A stretch of DNA of 64,000 bases, from the NCBI GenBank assembly GCA_019009955.1, contig CM032233.1:61414001-61478000 (forward strand). Direction: 5' to 3'. Shown in pieces: positions 24,341 to 35,714 of this stretch. The notes under the pieces were generated by a model. It ran no database searches. It saw nothing but the letters and a program-made list of their open reading frames with translations, and was not told the DNA's origin. The position numbers were made by a program, and so were the translations under genes. Numbering within the stretch: position 1 is the first letter of the stretch; every line of letters begins with the position of its first letter. Origin of the DNA: Riptortus pedestris (taxonomy: Eukaryota; Arthropoda; Insecta; Hemiptera; Alydidae).

Positions 24341-25127
24341 TTTGACTCCTTTGCTAATTAAATTCCGTCTTTTAATTTTGTAAATTTCTCCATTATTTTG
24401 TTTCTCGTTTGAATAGCAGAGGTTAAATTGTCGACATCATATTCCTCAAAGGACCTTTTTTTGTTGTCTGACAACCCTTTAACATAAGTAGGTACATTTA
24501 CATATTTTTTATCCTCCAAGAAAAAAAGTGAAACATATCTCGATCTTAAAGACAACTGAATTTCCTTTCCAATTATAATGCAAAGTCATCTATAAATATT
24601 TCGTAATCGTTCTGTGTGCTTTGCAAACGAACAGAGACCTTGGCACATTTAGATTGGACTCATAATGTTTAAAAATAGTTCCCTGATTGTTCAGTGAAAT
24701 TTCTTAGCAACCACGTTTTCTTTTGGCGTGCTTTTCCTCATCTTCAATTAAATCCTCTCCGCTTATGGCGTTTGTATGGTGACAATCAGTACCAGGCAGA
24801 GAAATAAGATAACATCATCGTTACCATAAATATGATATAAAGAATTGGTTCTCATTACATTAAAGTATGCCAGGAATTATATTTAAATAAGAAACTCACA
24901 GAGGTTACGTTAATATGGAATTAAATGGATTCAAAGTTATTTTATGTAGATTTATTTTGCTGGCTCTAATTTGCACACAATTACTGAGTTTAATATATTT
25001 AAAAATTAATCCAAATTATAAAACTTGAAGATTTATTAATTACTAATGAAATAATATTTATCAATGGTCTTTTAAAGGAGTTTAATATAGCTGAAGCTTA
25101 TATGCCCTTAACAATATTTCCTTCTGT

Positions 25128-25210
25128 AAACTGCTCATGGCGTGATTCTCGAACGATATGTTCAAATGTCTATTAATCGTATTTAGGAGATGAAGAATAT
25201 TAGAACCGGT
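25128..25210 (+). mobile_element. HINE block A fragment
   Basis: CTCATGGCGTGATTCTCGAA, TTCAAATGTC and AGGAGATGAAGAA align in order with block A. It is embedded beside an opposite-strand copy. Confidence 0.5.
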
Positions 25211-25315
25211 TAACTTTGTGTGCATATATGTAAAGCTTCGGTTTGTGAATAAATATAAAACCAATGTGTGCATATGTGTCAAAGAACCAAGTTTTTTAAT
25301 TGGATTGGGAGATTA

Positions 25316-25598
25316 CAAAAGGCCGAAAACTCAAAAATGAGAATATCTCCGTTAATAATCAACATAGTGACAAAATGTACATAACAACAGATTAACAGCA
25401 TTTGAAATAAGATTGGTTATATATAATATTTCGATCCGAATATTAATAACTCCGGATATTAAGATTTTTTGAAATTTCCTCCTCTCACTGATCGGATTTC
25501 AGCCGTTAAAGAAACTGATCATTAGTTTTACAAAGAACGTTTAAATGTCGAGTTTGATAACGATCACATAAAAATTGCGACCCCTAGAGCGTTAACAG

Positions 25599-25665
<67 letters not shown>

Positions 25666-25797
25666 ACCAGATTTCAACGGACCTCCTTTTCGTTTATCTC
25701 CTGGGTTGGATTGATGGACATTTGAGGAAAATGTTTTAAAAAAAGTGTCATGTCCGACCTCTATAGCTGATTCCCCTTAAGGAAAATTTGCTAAAAC
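25316..25797 (-). mobile_element. HINE copy 7 (3' truncated)
   Basis: On the minus strand the 5' end GCAAATTTTCC..., block A, a long (TA)n (about 25603-25662) and most of block B are present. The 3' hairpin and the terminal GGGAAATCTGC are missing. Confidence 0.75.
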
Positions 25798-25889
25798 AGC
25801 TGCACCCATTAATATCTGCTGACTGTGGCGGCGGCCATCATGTTTTGTTAATATTGATTTGAACCTTCAATGAGAAGGTATGCCAAAAA

Positions 25890-26688
25890 GTCCGTCACAC
25901 AGGGGCTGCGTAAACTAAGCAGATTTCCCGTGTGAAGTTTTACAATAGAGAAATCTGCATACTGGTGACACAACACCACCCTGATTAAATACAAACGGTA
26001 ATGAGAAATCTTTCAGTTAATTAAAATAAATTCCCAACTGAAACGGCTTCTGAATTGTAAGAATAATTTATATTTTAATAACTCAAATTTTAGTAGTCCA
26101 AGAACTAAAGAAGGGGGGGGGCGGATGAACAGAACGTATTTGCATAAATCTCACAAAGTAACGATGGTAAGGTAAGGTTATAAACGACAGGTAAAGTTAG
26201 AAGAAGCTTCCACCAGAGGCGAAAGTTACGGAAACGGCCGAACTATACCCGACCACAGACTTCATAAAAATGCAAGTATCTCGGTTAATATTCAAGATAG
26301 AGAATAAATGTATATAACAATATTTATAGTAAATTTAATTTGCAATAAGATTGGTTCTATACAATTTTTCTATCCGATACATAATAACGGAGATATTTTG
26401 AATTTTCAAAAATCCCTCCTCTAATCCCCTCCCTTCCTCTTGTCCGATTTCAGCCTTAACTTGATCTGTCTTTTTACATAAAACGGTTAAATATCGAGTT
26501 TCGTAACGATTAAACAAAAATTGCGACCGCTAGAGCGTTAACAGACATATATATATATATAATTTTGAACGGACCTCATTTTCGTCATCTCCTGGGTAGG
26601 ATCGATGGACATTTGAAGAAATTTTTCAAAAATCGCGTCATGATTACGACCTCAATTGCTGATTTCCCTTAAGGGAAATCTGCTAAAA
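25890..26688 (-). mobile_element. HINE copy 8 (both ends present)
   Basis: Minus-strand copy with 5' TTTTAGCAGATTTCCCTTAA, block A, a short (TA)n (about 26548-26561), block B, the 3' motif GGGAAATCTGCTTAG, hairpin ACGCAGCCCCTGTGT and GACGGAC before a T-run. A second GCAGATTT/AAATCTGC pair brackets the last 40 bp before the hairpin. Confidence 0.8.
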
Positions 26689-26689
26689 T

Positions 26690-27588
26690 TCAGAAGGTTA
26701 TTTTATAATATGATATATCAAAGTTGTGTTCCTGAGGCTTTTATAACATGCAGAGCAAATAAAAGTACAGCATAAGTAAATAGAAGGAGTTATGTTTTTA
26801 TTTGTGAGCATTTTTCCACAAAAATTGCAAATATTGATTTTAGTGGGAGGGGGGGGGGGGTTATTACAATTTAAAACATCGTAGATGAAAATAAAAAGAT
26901 TAAACAATTTATACACTTTTAGTGTTGAGATATTGATGGACAATAGGAGAAATAAATAAAACAATATTGAGTAACAAATATGACAAAAAGCAACACAGTT
27001 TTAAAACGACAGTGATTTGTACCTCTATTGAAGGCTGTAAAAACTGACAACATGTCACTGATAATCCAAATAAACCTTCCTTGCAGCGATATATGTATAC
27101 GAACGACATTTATCTCAATTTAAAAATCGTTTGAGGAGGGGACTAAGCTAGTTGCTGAGAGGATAATTGCAGGGTGCATGTGCTGTCCCATCGTCCCATT
27201 CCTTTCACATTATGCAATTACCCCTAACTGACTGCATCCTTTTCATGGCGCCACGCCACAAACATCAGATACTTTCCTCATTCTTTTTCCACTTCCTCGT
27301 ATATCTCACTTCTCGTCGCATCTGTGTAAAATTAGTTGGATCGGTTGAGTTACTCTCTGCCAATGAATATATATATCTCACGAATGTTAAAAAAATTATT
27401 TTCTTAACACTTTTTATATGATAAATGATTATTTTACTGGTACATTCAAATTTATAGGGACTAACCGATCGCTACTCTATATGGACTGGAGACTTGCTTT
27501 CCCTTCCGTTTCTATATTTTTACAGACATACAACAATGTTTATAACAATAATATTTTTGAGTTGGGCTGGTGTGGCAGTTACGTCCTA
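26690..27588. other. Unassigned DNA between HINE copies
   Basis: Mostly AT-rich, with a G10 run near 26850 and a GC-richer patch at 27160-27330. The open frames here show no recognisable motif. Confidence 0.35.
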
Positions 27589-27691
27589 GGTAAACCTTAA
27601 GGCAAATCAGCTAATGAGGTGTTGCTCATGACGCGATTACCGAAAACATTTTTCAATCCTACCCAGTAGATAATGAAAATGAGGTTTGTTC

Positions 27692-27767
<76 letters not shown>

Positions 27768-28012
27768 TTGTCTGTTTCCGTTCTAGCGGTCGCAATTTTC
27801 CCCCCATTGTTACCAAATACTGAAAACTGAAGTCGGACGGGAGGAGTGGGTGAGAAAAACGAAAATCGAAAGTTGGATCGTAATAATGTAATGCAAATGT
27901 AATAAAATCAATGTTATTGCAATTTGAATGTACTATTTTTATATACATATTTTCTCTATCTTGAATATTAATCGAGATCTGTACATTTATTAGTTTTCAG
28001 CCTTCAGGAAGA
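27589..28012 (+). mobile_element. HINE copy 9 (3' truncated)
   Basis: Partial 5' palindrome (CCTTAAGGCAAATCAGC), block A, (TA)n (about 27698-27764), then a shortened block B ending at TTTTCAGCCTTCAGG. Confidence 0.7.
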
Positions 28013-28699
28013 CATTAGACAAAATTGGTAATTCAAAATTTTGGAGATTCTGAACCCCACTACCATATAGGGTTCTTTCCGTTAAGAAATGATGTCTTTC
28101 CTTCAAACAAAGCGTTTAAATATGGGACGCAAATAAGTAATGGAAAATTGAACTTACAGTTAGCAGAGCGTTTAGTCAGTGCTGACTGGTTACAGCAGTG
28201 TATAGTATGGAAGAGCATAGACAGTAGATTTTTATATTTGAGAATATTTAAATTTTCTATTTTTATAATATGGAAGGGGAAGTATCATAAAAAACATAAC
28301 ATAGTCGAAATGAAAGCGAGAATGGTCGCAGTTACGCGCTGATTTTGTGTCCTTCAGAATGACCTTTTAATGTTCATTTTTCTAGAAAATTATTGAGGAT
28401 AATTATGTGAAAACAGTCATAAAAGCCGTAGTGTTTTCAGTATGTTTTCACTGTGACAACCTGATAAGGGAAATTCTGTTTGATGTGCACAAAATTTATT
28501 GACATCACAAGCCAATGTTTGCAAGACATTGGAGGTGGAAAGTAAGTTCGAATAATGTACACATTATTTTATTACTTGCTGAAATTTTACATTGACTATG
28601 CAGTATAAAAGTTCTCATTTTTTTTGGTATGAATTTAACTTGCATTGTTGGCTCACATGTGCATTCTTGACGTCAATATTGTCTTACTGAAAATTATTG
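28013..28699. other. Unassigned DNA
   Basis: A plus-strand open frame (28025-28342) has no recognised motif and abuts a HINE remnant. I see no splice or promoter signal that supports it. Confidence 0.35.
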
Positions 28700-28880
28700 G
28701 TTGATTTCTCTTAAGGGATCAGCTACTGAGGTTGTACTCATGACGCAATTTTCGAAAATTTCCTCAAATGAGGAAGGAGATGACGAAAATGAGGTCTGTT
28801 CAAAACTATGTTAATATACTTATATGACTGTTAAGGGGAGCTTTAGAGGGGGTATTTAGGAAATTCAAAATATTTCCGTT

Positions 28881-29220
28881 CTTACTTGGGGCGAGAAAAA
28901 TACGTCCAATTCTTCACAAATGTTTCAGAGCTGCAAATAATAAGTTTATTCGTGGTAGTGTCTTTTGTTAGTGAGTTTTATATTTGTTTCGTTAAAGAAA
29001 TATAATTTTTAACAGTTTTATCCACTTGCATTGCACATTATGCAGGGTGGTCGAAGAACGAATTAATCTGGATGAACAGCTAATGCTTTTTGCAGCTCTG
29101 AAGATGGAGAAAATAGTCTTCGAAAGCGCTTAGCACCGAAATAAAAATTTGTGAAGAATTGGACGTATTTTTCTCTCTCCAAGTAAAAATATTCTTCACT
29201 TCCAACAACACTGCTGTGGA
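28881..29220. mobile_element. Inverted-arm hammerhead element 4, nested in a HINE
   Basis: The ends are inverted repeats: 28882-28926 (TTACTTGGGGCGAGAAAAAT...) against 29145-29200 (...ATTTTTCTCTCTCCAAGTAA). The host HINE sequence ATTTCCGTT/ATCTCCGTT flanks it on both sides (28872-28880 and 29221-29229), a 9-nt target duplication with one change. The right arm keeps an intact hammerhead-like motif. The left arm retains only TTGCAGCTCTGAA and has lost the ribozyme centre. Spacer about 150 bp, no coding. Confidence 0.75.
29095..29134 (+). ncRNA. Hammerhead-like motif HHR5
   Basis: GCU (29095-29097), CUGAAGA core (29098-29104), one U, stem II GGAG...CUUC (one G-U pair), GAAA (29122-29125), palindromic GCGC (29126-29129), UU, then AGC (29132-29134) pairing to GCU. 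All invariant core bases are present. Stem I is 3 bp. Confidence 0.6.
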
Positions 29221-29904
29221 ATCTCCGTTATTATTCGTCGGATCGAAAAAGTGTATGGAACCAATCTTATTGCAAATTTAATGTCCTTTAACTATAGATA
29301 TTTACGTTTTTTTCATTATCTTGATTGATAACCTAGATATTTGCATTTTTTTTTAGTTTTTAGCCTTCGGTAAACCCACACTTTTAGTCACCGCTCTTTA
29401 ACAATAAGTGAATATATCATGAAACCTTTTATTCCAAGCGTAAATACCCAATATTGTTTTCAACATATCTTTACTAAATGAGAGCAAATTTGTTTAGATT
29501 ATGAGGTTAATGGTTCGTTAGTTCGATAATGGCTGAAATTCAACCAATGGGACGGAGAGTTTAGAGGGGGAATTTCAAAAATTCTTCGTTATTTTTCGTC
29601 AGATCGAAAAACTGTATCTTATTGCACATGTAATGCTTTATAAATGTCGTTATGTATGTTTTTTTTTCACTACCTTGATTATTAACGGAAATGTTTGCAT
29701 TTTTTAGTTTTCGGCCGTCAGTAAACTCTCATTCCTACTCATGTCATATTAAAAATAATCTGTTATACTATGAAGCACTTTATTTGAGCCCTAAATACCA
29801 AATATTGTTCTCATTGAACTTTTACGTTTTGAGATAAATGCGAATACGTGAGGGAATTGGGAAATCTCCTTAGTTAACGCAGCCCCAGCGTGACGGACTT
29901 TTTT

Positions 29905-30036
29905 TCTTTCAATTAGATTTGCCAAATGAGCTAGGAATTTGACTATTGAGGTTATACTGAATATGTAATTCATAAACAATTTATTCGAATGTCCATCGAT
30001 CCATTGGAAAAGATAAAGAAGCGATGTTAATGAAAA

Positions 30037-30093
<57 letters not shown>

Positions 30094-30232
30094 AAATATC
30101 TATAATGTATGTGTCATTTTTCACTAACCTAAGTATTGACTTAGTTATTCGTATTTTTGTTTTGTTTTCAGCATTCAGTTAACGCCCACTTTAACAGATG
30201 CGACTTTAACTTAATGCAAATTAGTGTCATAG
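29905..30232 (+). mobile_element. HINE copy 11 (diverged, 3' truncated)
   Basis: Diverged 5' region and block A, (TA)n (about 30041-30090), then block B up to TTTTCAGCATTCAGTTAACGC. It starts directly after the T-run of copy 10, so the two are head-to-tail. Confidence 0.65.
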
Positions 30233-30254
30233 TAGCTCAGCTAACTTTCAGCTT

Positions 30255-30955
30255 TTCAGCTTAGTGGCTCAGCTAACTTTGAAATAAAGCTGCCAGATGA
30301 GACTAGCATATATACAGCTGAGCTTGAAGCCCTGAAACTACGGACACGGGCATCATAATTTGCACTGACTCTCTTAACTCATTACATTCATGAAGAACAT
30401 ATTACACAAAATCCACACATTAAACAAAAGAATAACTATGTACTGGTTACCCGGATATTCAAACATTAGACAAAACACACAATTAGACGAACTTGCCAAA
30501 TCAGCTACTCAAAAAAGAACTTACAACACATACTGTACATATCAAGATATTCAAGCCCAAGCAAAACATATGATACTCAATTCATGGCAGAAATCTTGGT
30601 TTGCCACAGCTGATAACAAACTTTCAGAACTGAAACATATACTTGGTGAATGGCCTTCCTCAAAAAAGGCTAATTAGAAGAGAAGAAGTAGTTTTAACGA
30701 GGTTGCAAATTGGCCATTCACGACTGATTCACACTTACCTACTTACTGGAGAAGACGAACCCTACTGCCAACACTGTAACTGTAGACTTACTATAAACCA
30801 TATACTTACTGACTGCTATTTAAGGACTCACTTAGATCTATCATACACTTTGACAGAATTACTACATGACCGTAGCCAGTATACACACCGCGTATTACAC
30901 TACTTGAAACATAACAGCATTTTCAAAAACTATAATGTAGGACAATACTGAAAAT
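30255..30955 (+). pseudogene. I/Jockey-type non-LTR retrotransposon: RNase H and C-terminal remnant
   Basis: The fragment starts inside an RNase H domain: KLPDETSIYTAELEALKL carries the catalytic glutamate of the AELxA motif. After a gap in frame, ITMYWLPGYSNIRQNTQLDE and LAKSATQ correspond to the WxPGHxxIxGNExADxxAK motif, with H and N replaced. The C-terminal block RREEVVLTRLQIGHSRLIHT then YLLTGEDEPYCQHCNCRLTI and NHILTDC follows, including the CxxC...H...C zinc-like pattern. A frameshift at the A-run 30662-30667 joins the two frames. It is 5' truncated and non-functional. Confidence 0.85.
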
Positions 30956-30959
30956 ATTT

Positions 30960-31990
30960 GGAGAAATGAACATACTTACGTAAATATAATAAAGTGATTA
31001 TAGGAATTTACCTGAATCGCCCCAGTCGGGAAATGCGATTATTGTAAGAATTAAATCTTAGTAGTAGGCCGGTTTTAAGGGAGGTATACAGAATCAAATA
31101 TGAAATGTTATCTTCTGAGTGTCATTCTAGCACGTGGAAAATCTGCCAGTGTGTGGGATTGTTTTATTATTTAACAAAGACTTTTGAAAGGAAGATTACA
31201 GATATGACCACAGACAGCATACTCAAACTCATTGAATGTTAAGTCAGTTAGGGAATAATTTAACAGGAACCAGTTCTCTTTCTTTCAAAAGAGGTGAATT
31301 TAGGTTTCTCTGAATATGGCATAAGGGTACTGTTTTGGTGCCAATCTGACATATCTAATCTTTTGCATTATATGAGAATCAGATAAAACACAAGCAATGT
31401 AATTGAAGAGCTTTTTGGAGACAAGTATTACTGTCTGGTAAATCTTCATAGTGCTGAACTGAACAACCAAAAAGGAACAACTTTACTAATATACTAAATG
31501 TATATTTTATTCTAGATGTTCCTAAATATATCAACGATGTACTTTGATGTAGCTTCTGAAGTCTGCTTGTGTAAAATTGACATCAAGGTATAAGCGTAAA
31601 CATTTTGTGAATATCCCATTTCTCGATGGCAACGCGAATTTTACCAATATAAACAATGTTGTTCAAGTGAAATCAAATCATTGCTCCCCTATACCCTGCC
31701 ATCAATATTGTAAGTAGCTGTCAGAATAACTCAATTCCATTACGTTCCAAATTCAATATGGGGTGGGTTGTCAGAAGGTAATTGTTAATATAATTTCAAT
31801 TTAATAATATACCCCACTCTGCTGCACGTGAGCATGGACGTATTTCTCTGGGAAACCTAATTTACTGTTCATGCCGTCCGCTTTGGAAATCCTTTCACAT
31901 TAAAAGTTTCATCTGTTACCAATCGAGTTAAAAATACTGTATATCAACATACATGTCGGAAATAACATTTCTAAAAAGATAAGGTTGAAC
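30960..31990. other. Unassigned AT-rich DNA downstream of the retrotransposon
   Basis: The first 100 bp may be the retrotransposon 3' UTR (AATAAAGTGATTATAGG). A short HINE-like 3' trace (AGCACGTGGAAAATCTGCC) lies near 31129-31148. Nothing else recognised. Confidence 0.35.
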
Positions 31991-31996
31991 GGATGG

Positions 31997-32069
31997 GCAT
32001 TTTATATTTTATTTTAGAAATGTTTTCAAAATTTGGTCATACATTGATTTCTTAAGGGAAATTTGCTTA
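31997..32069 (-). mobile_element. HINE 5'-end fragment
   Basis: Minus-strand palindrome remnant GATTTCTTAAGGGAAATTTGCT preceded by traces of block A. It abuts the hAT copy. Confidence 0.45.
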
Positions 32070-32070
32070 A

Positions 32071-32628
32071 CAAAATATTTTTAACACTTTGATTGATTGG
32101 CCAAACTTTAGTGTGCAAATACGTTTGCGGGCCGCTTTTAATAGTAGTGCATTTTAAAGTAGAGTTCATCATTTTTAACGATAGATATCAGATATGAAAT
32201 TATACGACAATGTAATTATAATAAGTTTCTTAAAATAACAAAATGAAATAAAAAAAAATAGGAACAACATTATAATTAAATCGTAAAATTTGGAATTATT
32301 ATAAACAACGAAAGTTATATAGCGACACCGAAATCAATGAACTTGAATTTGGGAAACTAATCCATCGATGTTTAGATTAATTCCACCGATACAAAGACGT
32401 AAAGAATTTTCCAAATTATTGTCAGTCAGCATTGTACGATGTTTTGATTTATTAACTTTCTACATTGAAAAGAACTGTTCGCATTTATAAGTACCGCCAA
32501 ACGCACAAATCTCTCATCATTTTCCTCTTTTTGAGTAATTAGTGTAATATTTTTGTTTAATTGGATTTTTCAACATGTATCGCGGGCCGGATCAAATCTT
32601 ACAGCGGGCCGGTTGTTGCCTACATATG
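32071..32628 (-). mobile_element. hAT copy 1 with transposase C-terminal remnant
   Basis: Homologous over its length to hAT copy 2 (47858-48457), in opposite orientation. Its inner end has CATATGTAGGCAAC (inverted at 32616-32628) and the GCGGGCC repeats. The minus strand encodes, with stops, CAFGGTYKCEQFFSM and then HRTMLTDNNLENSLRL, a signature of the C-terminal dimerisation region of hAT transposases (ZBED/GTF2IRD2-like). The outer end is diverged and no clear 8-bp duplication remains. Confidence 0.7.
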
Positions 32629-32639
32629 TTTTAAATTGT

Positions 32640-35483
32640 GATATTTCATTTGCTAAATAGATTCTTATTTTGGATGAAGTGATTCCTTTTATTGTTATGT
32701 GTAGTACTAAGTTGACATTTTTTAGCCTGATAACCATAACAAGTAGTCTACAAGTTTTGAACAATAACTGGGATGTGGCTTCAGGAGTCAAGTGTTTACT
32801 TAGGGGACTGAATTGTATTTATTTTAATGCTTGCATCATTATGATTGGAACTCCTCCTTAAATGATTAGTGCATGTAATTATACTAATTAAAAGTGCATT
32901 TCTAATTAGAATTCATTTCATTTGAATATAGCATTATGCAGTAGTCATAGGAAGGTTACGTGACGAAGTAATAATAATCAGAGTAATCCACGCGGGTTGT
33001 ATTTTAAATTAGTAGACGTAGCTGAACATGAAATACTTATCATCATACGATGTGATGCAACGTCACTAGAAATTTCTCAGGAGAAGAGAACACACGGAGA
33101 GTAAACCGAGATAAAAAAGGATTTAAAAGAAAAATGCAAGCCAAGGAATTAATTTATATTTCATTAATCGTAACTTGAGGTCACATCCAACCAAAATCAA
33201 TAATTCAAGACTATTATGAACTAATAGTCTTGAATTATTTATTATGCCGATAACGTAATATCTAAAACTTATATCATGTTTTCTGAAGCTCATTTGACTA
33301 TGGATTTTTTTATAGTGGAATTACGCACTCAGTAAATATTTCTCTTTTTTACATATGAAAAAAAAATTGTTTTGAATCGGTCGGTACACAAACTTGGTTC
33401 TCCTGGCTGTCTAGATCAGTGTGTCTACTAAAAAGGCCATTATTGTGACTAATTTAAACCTTTTCCAAACTCGAATCATTTCGTCCATGATGTGCAATTG
33501 GAGAAATAAATTGTATAATTACATGTGGCTTAAAGTAGGCAATTATGAAAAGATGCATCGAAATAATAAATTAAAATACAGTTGTCATGATGATTGAATT
33601 TAAGTATTTTCTTTGAATAATATTATATAAGTATATTGAGATCATTATATTTTACATGCAGTTATAATATTGTAAGTTGCATTACAAAAAATACATGAAA
33701 ATAATGCGCCGTGTTAAATGAATATTTATTTCCCTGTAAGAAGTAAAAGCAGTATTGAAGTTGCGAACAATTTCTGAACCTCGCTTAACTCAAAATCAGA
33801 AAACCAATTAAGCATTTATTTATTCACAAATTTCAAAGTTCTCCGTTCTATAGCATTTTTGGTTTTCATAAAGAGATCTATAAATTATGTAAAAATTTGT
33901 CATTCCAATAAATTGGAACGGAGTTTGGACATGATTTCCAAATAAAATAAATTTAAAAGAAGAGCAGCGAAAAATTCCGATTATTTAATTTAATAGAAGT
34001 TAAGGGATCTTAATTCATAGTTTTATTACTCCCAGACGACTTTACACTAAGGATATTTTTGGAGAATATTGTTTTAGCGAAATTAATGAAATTGTACTCT
34101 TTCAGCAAGGAAAAGGTTTTATTTAGCCTGCATCAGTCATTACCGAAAATGGTTTTACCCAAAGGACTGCCTTCAGTAAGCATGGAGTGAGTAAGTAAAG
34201 AATCACAACTCAGAAGAGTAAATGGATGAAATATTTTTTTTTTCCCAACTAGAAAAATTTAAATATACCAAGTTTACAAAAACTAGCCTCCCAGATACTT
34301 CATGAAAGGTGGGCATTTTTTAAATTATGTATATTGATATAACTCACGTTTTATGCACATTATTATAATTTAATGGTTACTTTACAATTTACACAAAACT
34401 TGAATTTCTAAAATGACTAATACACATATTTGTTTCGTTCTTCAAGGCAGCTTTTTTCTTAATTTTTAACTGCATTTGCTGGCAATCCTAGCCCCTTTAA
34501 CCTAAATATAGTACTTCACAACGGTATTGTAAATCTTTCCGTAGAATAGTATCTTCGGCTAAATGTATGTTTGTATCTATGTGTTGCTGTAATCAATATC
34601 ATGACATTGAAAGCAAATTACATATTAATCTCTTTTCAATTGATCCAATGTCAAGCTCAAAACAAATATTTTGTAAATAGCAGATAAAATTCAAATAACG
34701 CTTTTCGGAAAGTGGACAAATATTTAACAAACATCATTTTGAAGTGTTTACTTACGAACTAATTTAAACAAGTTCAAAGTATAGAACTATTTAAAGTTTT
34801 TGAGTGTTATCAGTCATCGATTAATTTACCCCCATTTAAAGATATTATTCCCGTTTGTTTTCTACACATGAACATTAAATAGTGCTCCCTTTATAACCCA
34901 TAGTGTTTATTTGATCAATAGAGATCGGGACTCTATCGGGACTCAGATCGAGACTTTATTGGAACTTAATGAGTGCTTCACATTCACGAGTTTCTATAAG
35001 TATTAACTATCGTATTTCGAATTAGGAATTTCGAAAAAAAAAATCTATATTTGAGCTAACGCTGCTCACATTCAATTAGGCTGACATCCAGGAGAAATTG
35101 AGGCACACGCAATAAAGGAATTGACCATGGACGAATACATCGAATGATCTGGAAAAAATCAAATCCTCTTGTCCCCTTTGAAGTTTGTAAAGAAATGTCT
35201 CCCAGCGAAAACACAATTACTGATATACTCAACAATGTAAAAAGAAAACAAAAAGGGAAATAAGGTTTCTTAGGATTTAGACTATTGCCAATTCGTTTAT
35301 AAAGCAAGTAACTCAATATGAGATTAAAACCAAATGCTATGAGGCTACATTGTTTGAATCAACTAACAATGTGATGGTAATAATACTGATTTGTGTAATG
35401 TGGAATTTATTACTTTCAAAAGTTTATTTACATATGCTATGTAAGAATATGTTGGGTACTTAATTACAATATATGTATTTATG

Positions 35484-35489
<6 letters not shown>
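32640..35489. other. Probable intron, AT-rich
   Basis: No gene recognised. It contains the perfect hairpin at 33199-33239 and several poly-A and poly-T runs. The minus-strand frame at 35056-35316 has no family resemblance that I can see. Confidence 0.4.
33199..33239. repeat. Perfect hairpin, 18-bp arms, 5-nt loop
   Basis: AATAATTCAAGACTATTA and its exact reverse complement flank TGAAC. Could be a MITE relic or a DNA secondary structure; nothing further supports a function. Confidence 0.8.

Positions 35490-35542
<53 letters not shown>
35490..35542. repeat. (TA)n microsatellite
   Basis: Uninterrupted TA repeat, not associated with HINE blocks. Confidence 0.95.
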
Positions 35543-35548
<6 letters not shown>

Positions 35549-35690
35549 TACAAACTTCAATGACAAATAATTCTTAAAAAATTAACTAATTCGAATAATC
35601 AGTTATAAAATAAGTACGCAATTTAAATAAGTGAATTTTGATTCAACAAAATATATTAAAGGCAAAATATTGTAAGGATTTAGTACTCAC

Positions 35691-35714
35691 CAATAAAAGA
35701 TCCTTTAAGTCCAC
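35691..35714 (-). CDS. 24-nt microexon of an unidentified minus-strand gene
   Basis: Acceptor TTACATTTTTCAG|GTGGAC and donor TTATTG|GTGAGTACT both match consensus well on the minus strand. The 24-nt insert is a multiple of three and open in two phases (VDLKDLLL in phase 0; GLKGSFI in phase 1). In phase 0 it joins the 147-nt exon (16932-17078) and the 83-nt exon (15054-15136); in phase 1 it joins the 83-nt exon directly. Short in-frame microexons are typical of alternatively spliced neuronal genes, but nothing here identifies the gene. Very short exons are easy to predict by chance. Confidence 0.45.

Larger units (their letters stand above)
23470..24760 (-). mobile_element. Penelope-like element, 3' part (degenerate)
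   Basis: On the minus strand a finger-like linker (24358-24555, containing KYVNVPTYVKGLSDNKKRSF and NKIMEKFTKLKDGI) is followed by a GIY-YIG endonuclease remnant (about 24006-24340) and then a non-coding tail carrying a hammerhead-like motif. This order, reverse transcriptase then GIY-YIG then ribozyme-bearing terminal repeat, is typical of Penelope-like retroelements. Reverse transcriptase motifs are not visible, so the copy is 5' truncated; the upper boundary is approximate. Several stops and at least one frameshift make it non-functional. Confidence 0.75.
28700..29898 (+). mobile_element. HINE copy 10 with duplicated block B and a nested insert
   Basis: The 5' palindrome and block A are followed by a first block B, interrupted at 28881-29220 by a hammerhead element, then a second tandem block B (from about 29515, GTTCGATAATGGCTGAAATTC). 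The 3' end has GGGAAATCTCCTTAG, a modified hairpin and GACGGAC (29892-29898). No microsatellite remains. Confidence 0.75.

Noticed and set aside
32071..32628. Target-site duplication for hAT copy 1
   Set aside because: The 8 bases on each side do not match, so no duplication is claimed; the copy is placed only by homology to copy 2.
35056..35316. Minus-strand 86-residue open frame
   Set aside because: Hydrophobic, AT-driven composition with no family pattern and no splice sites.
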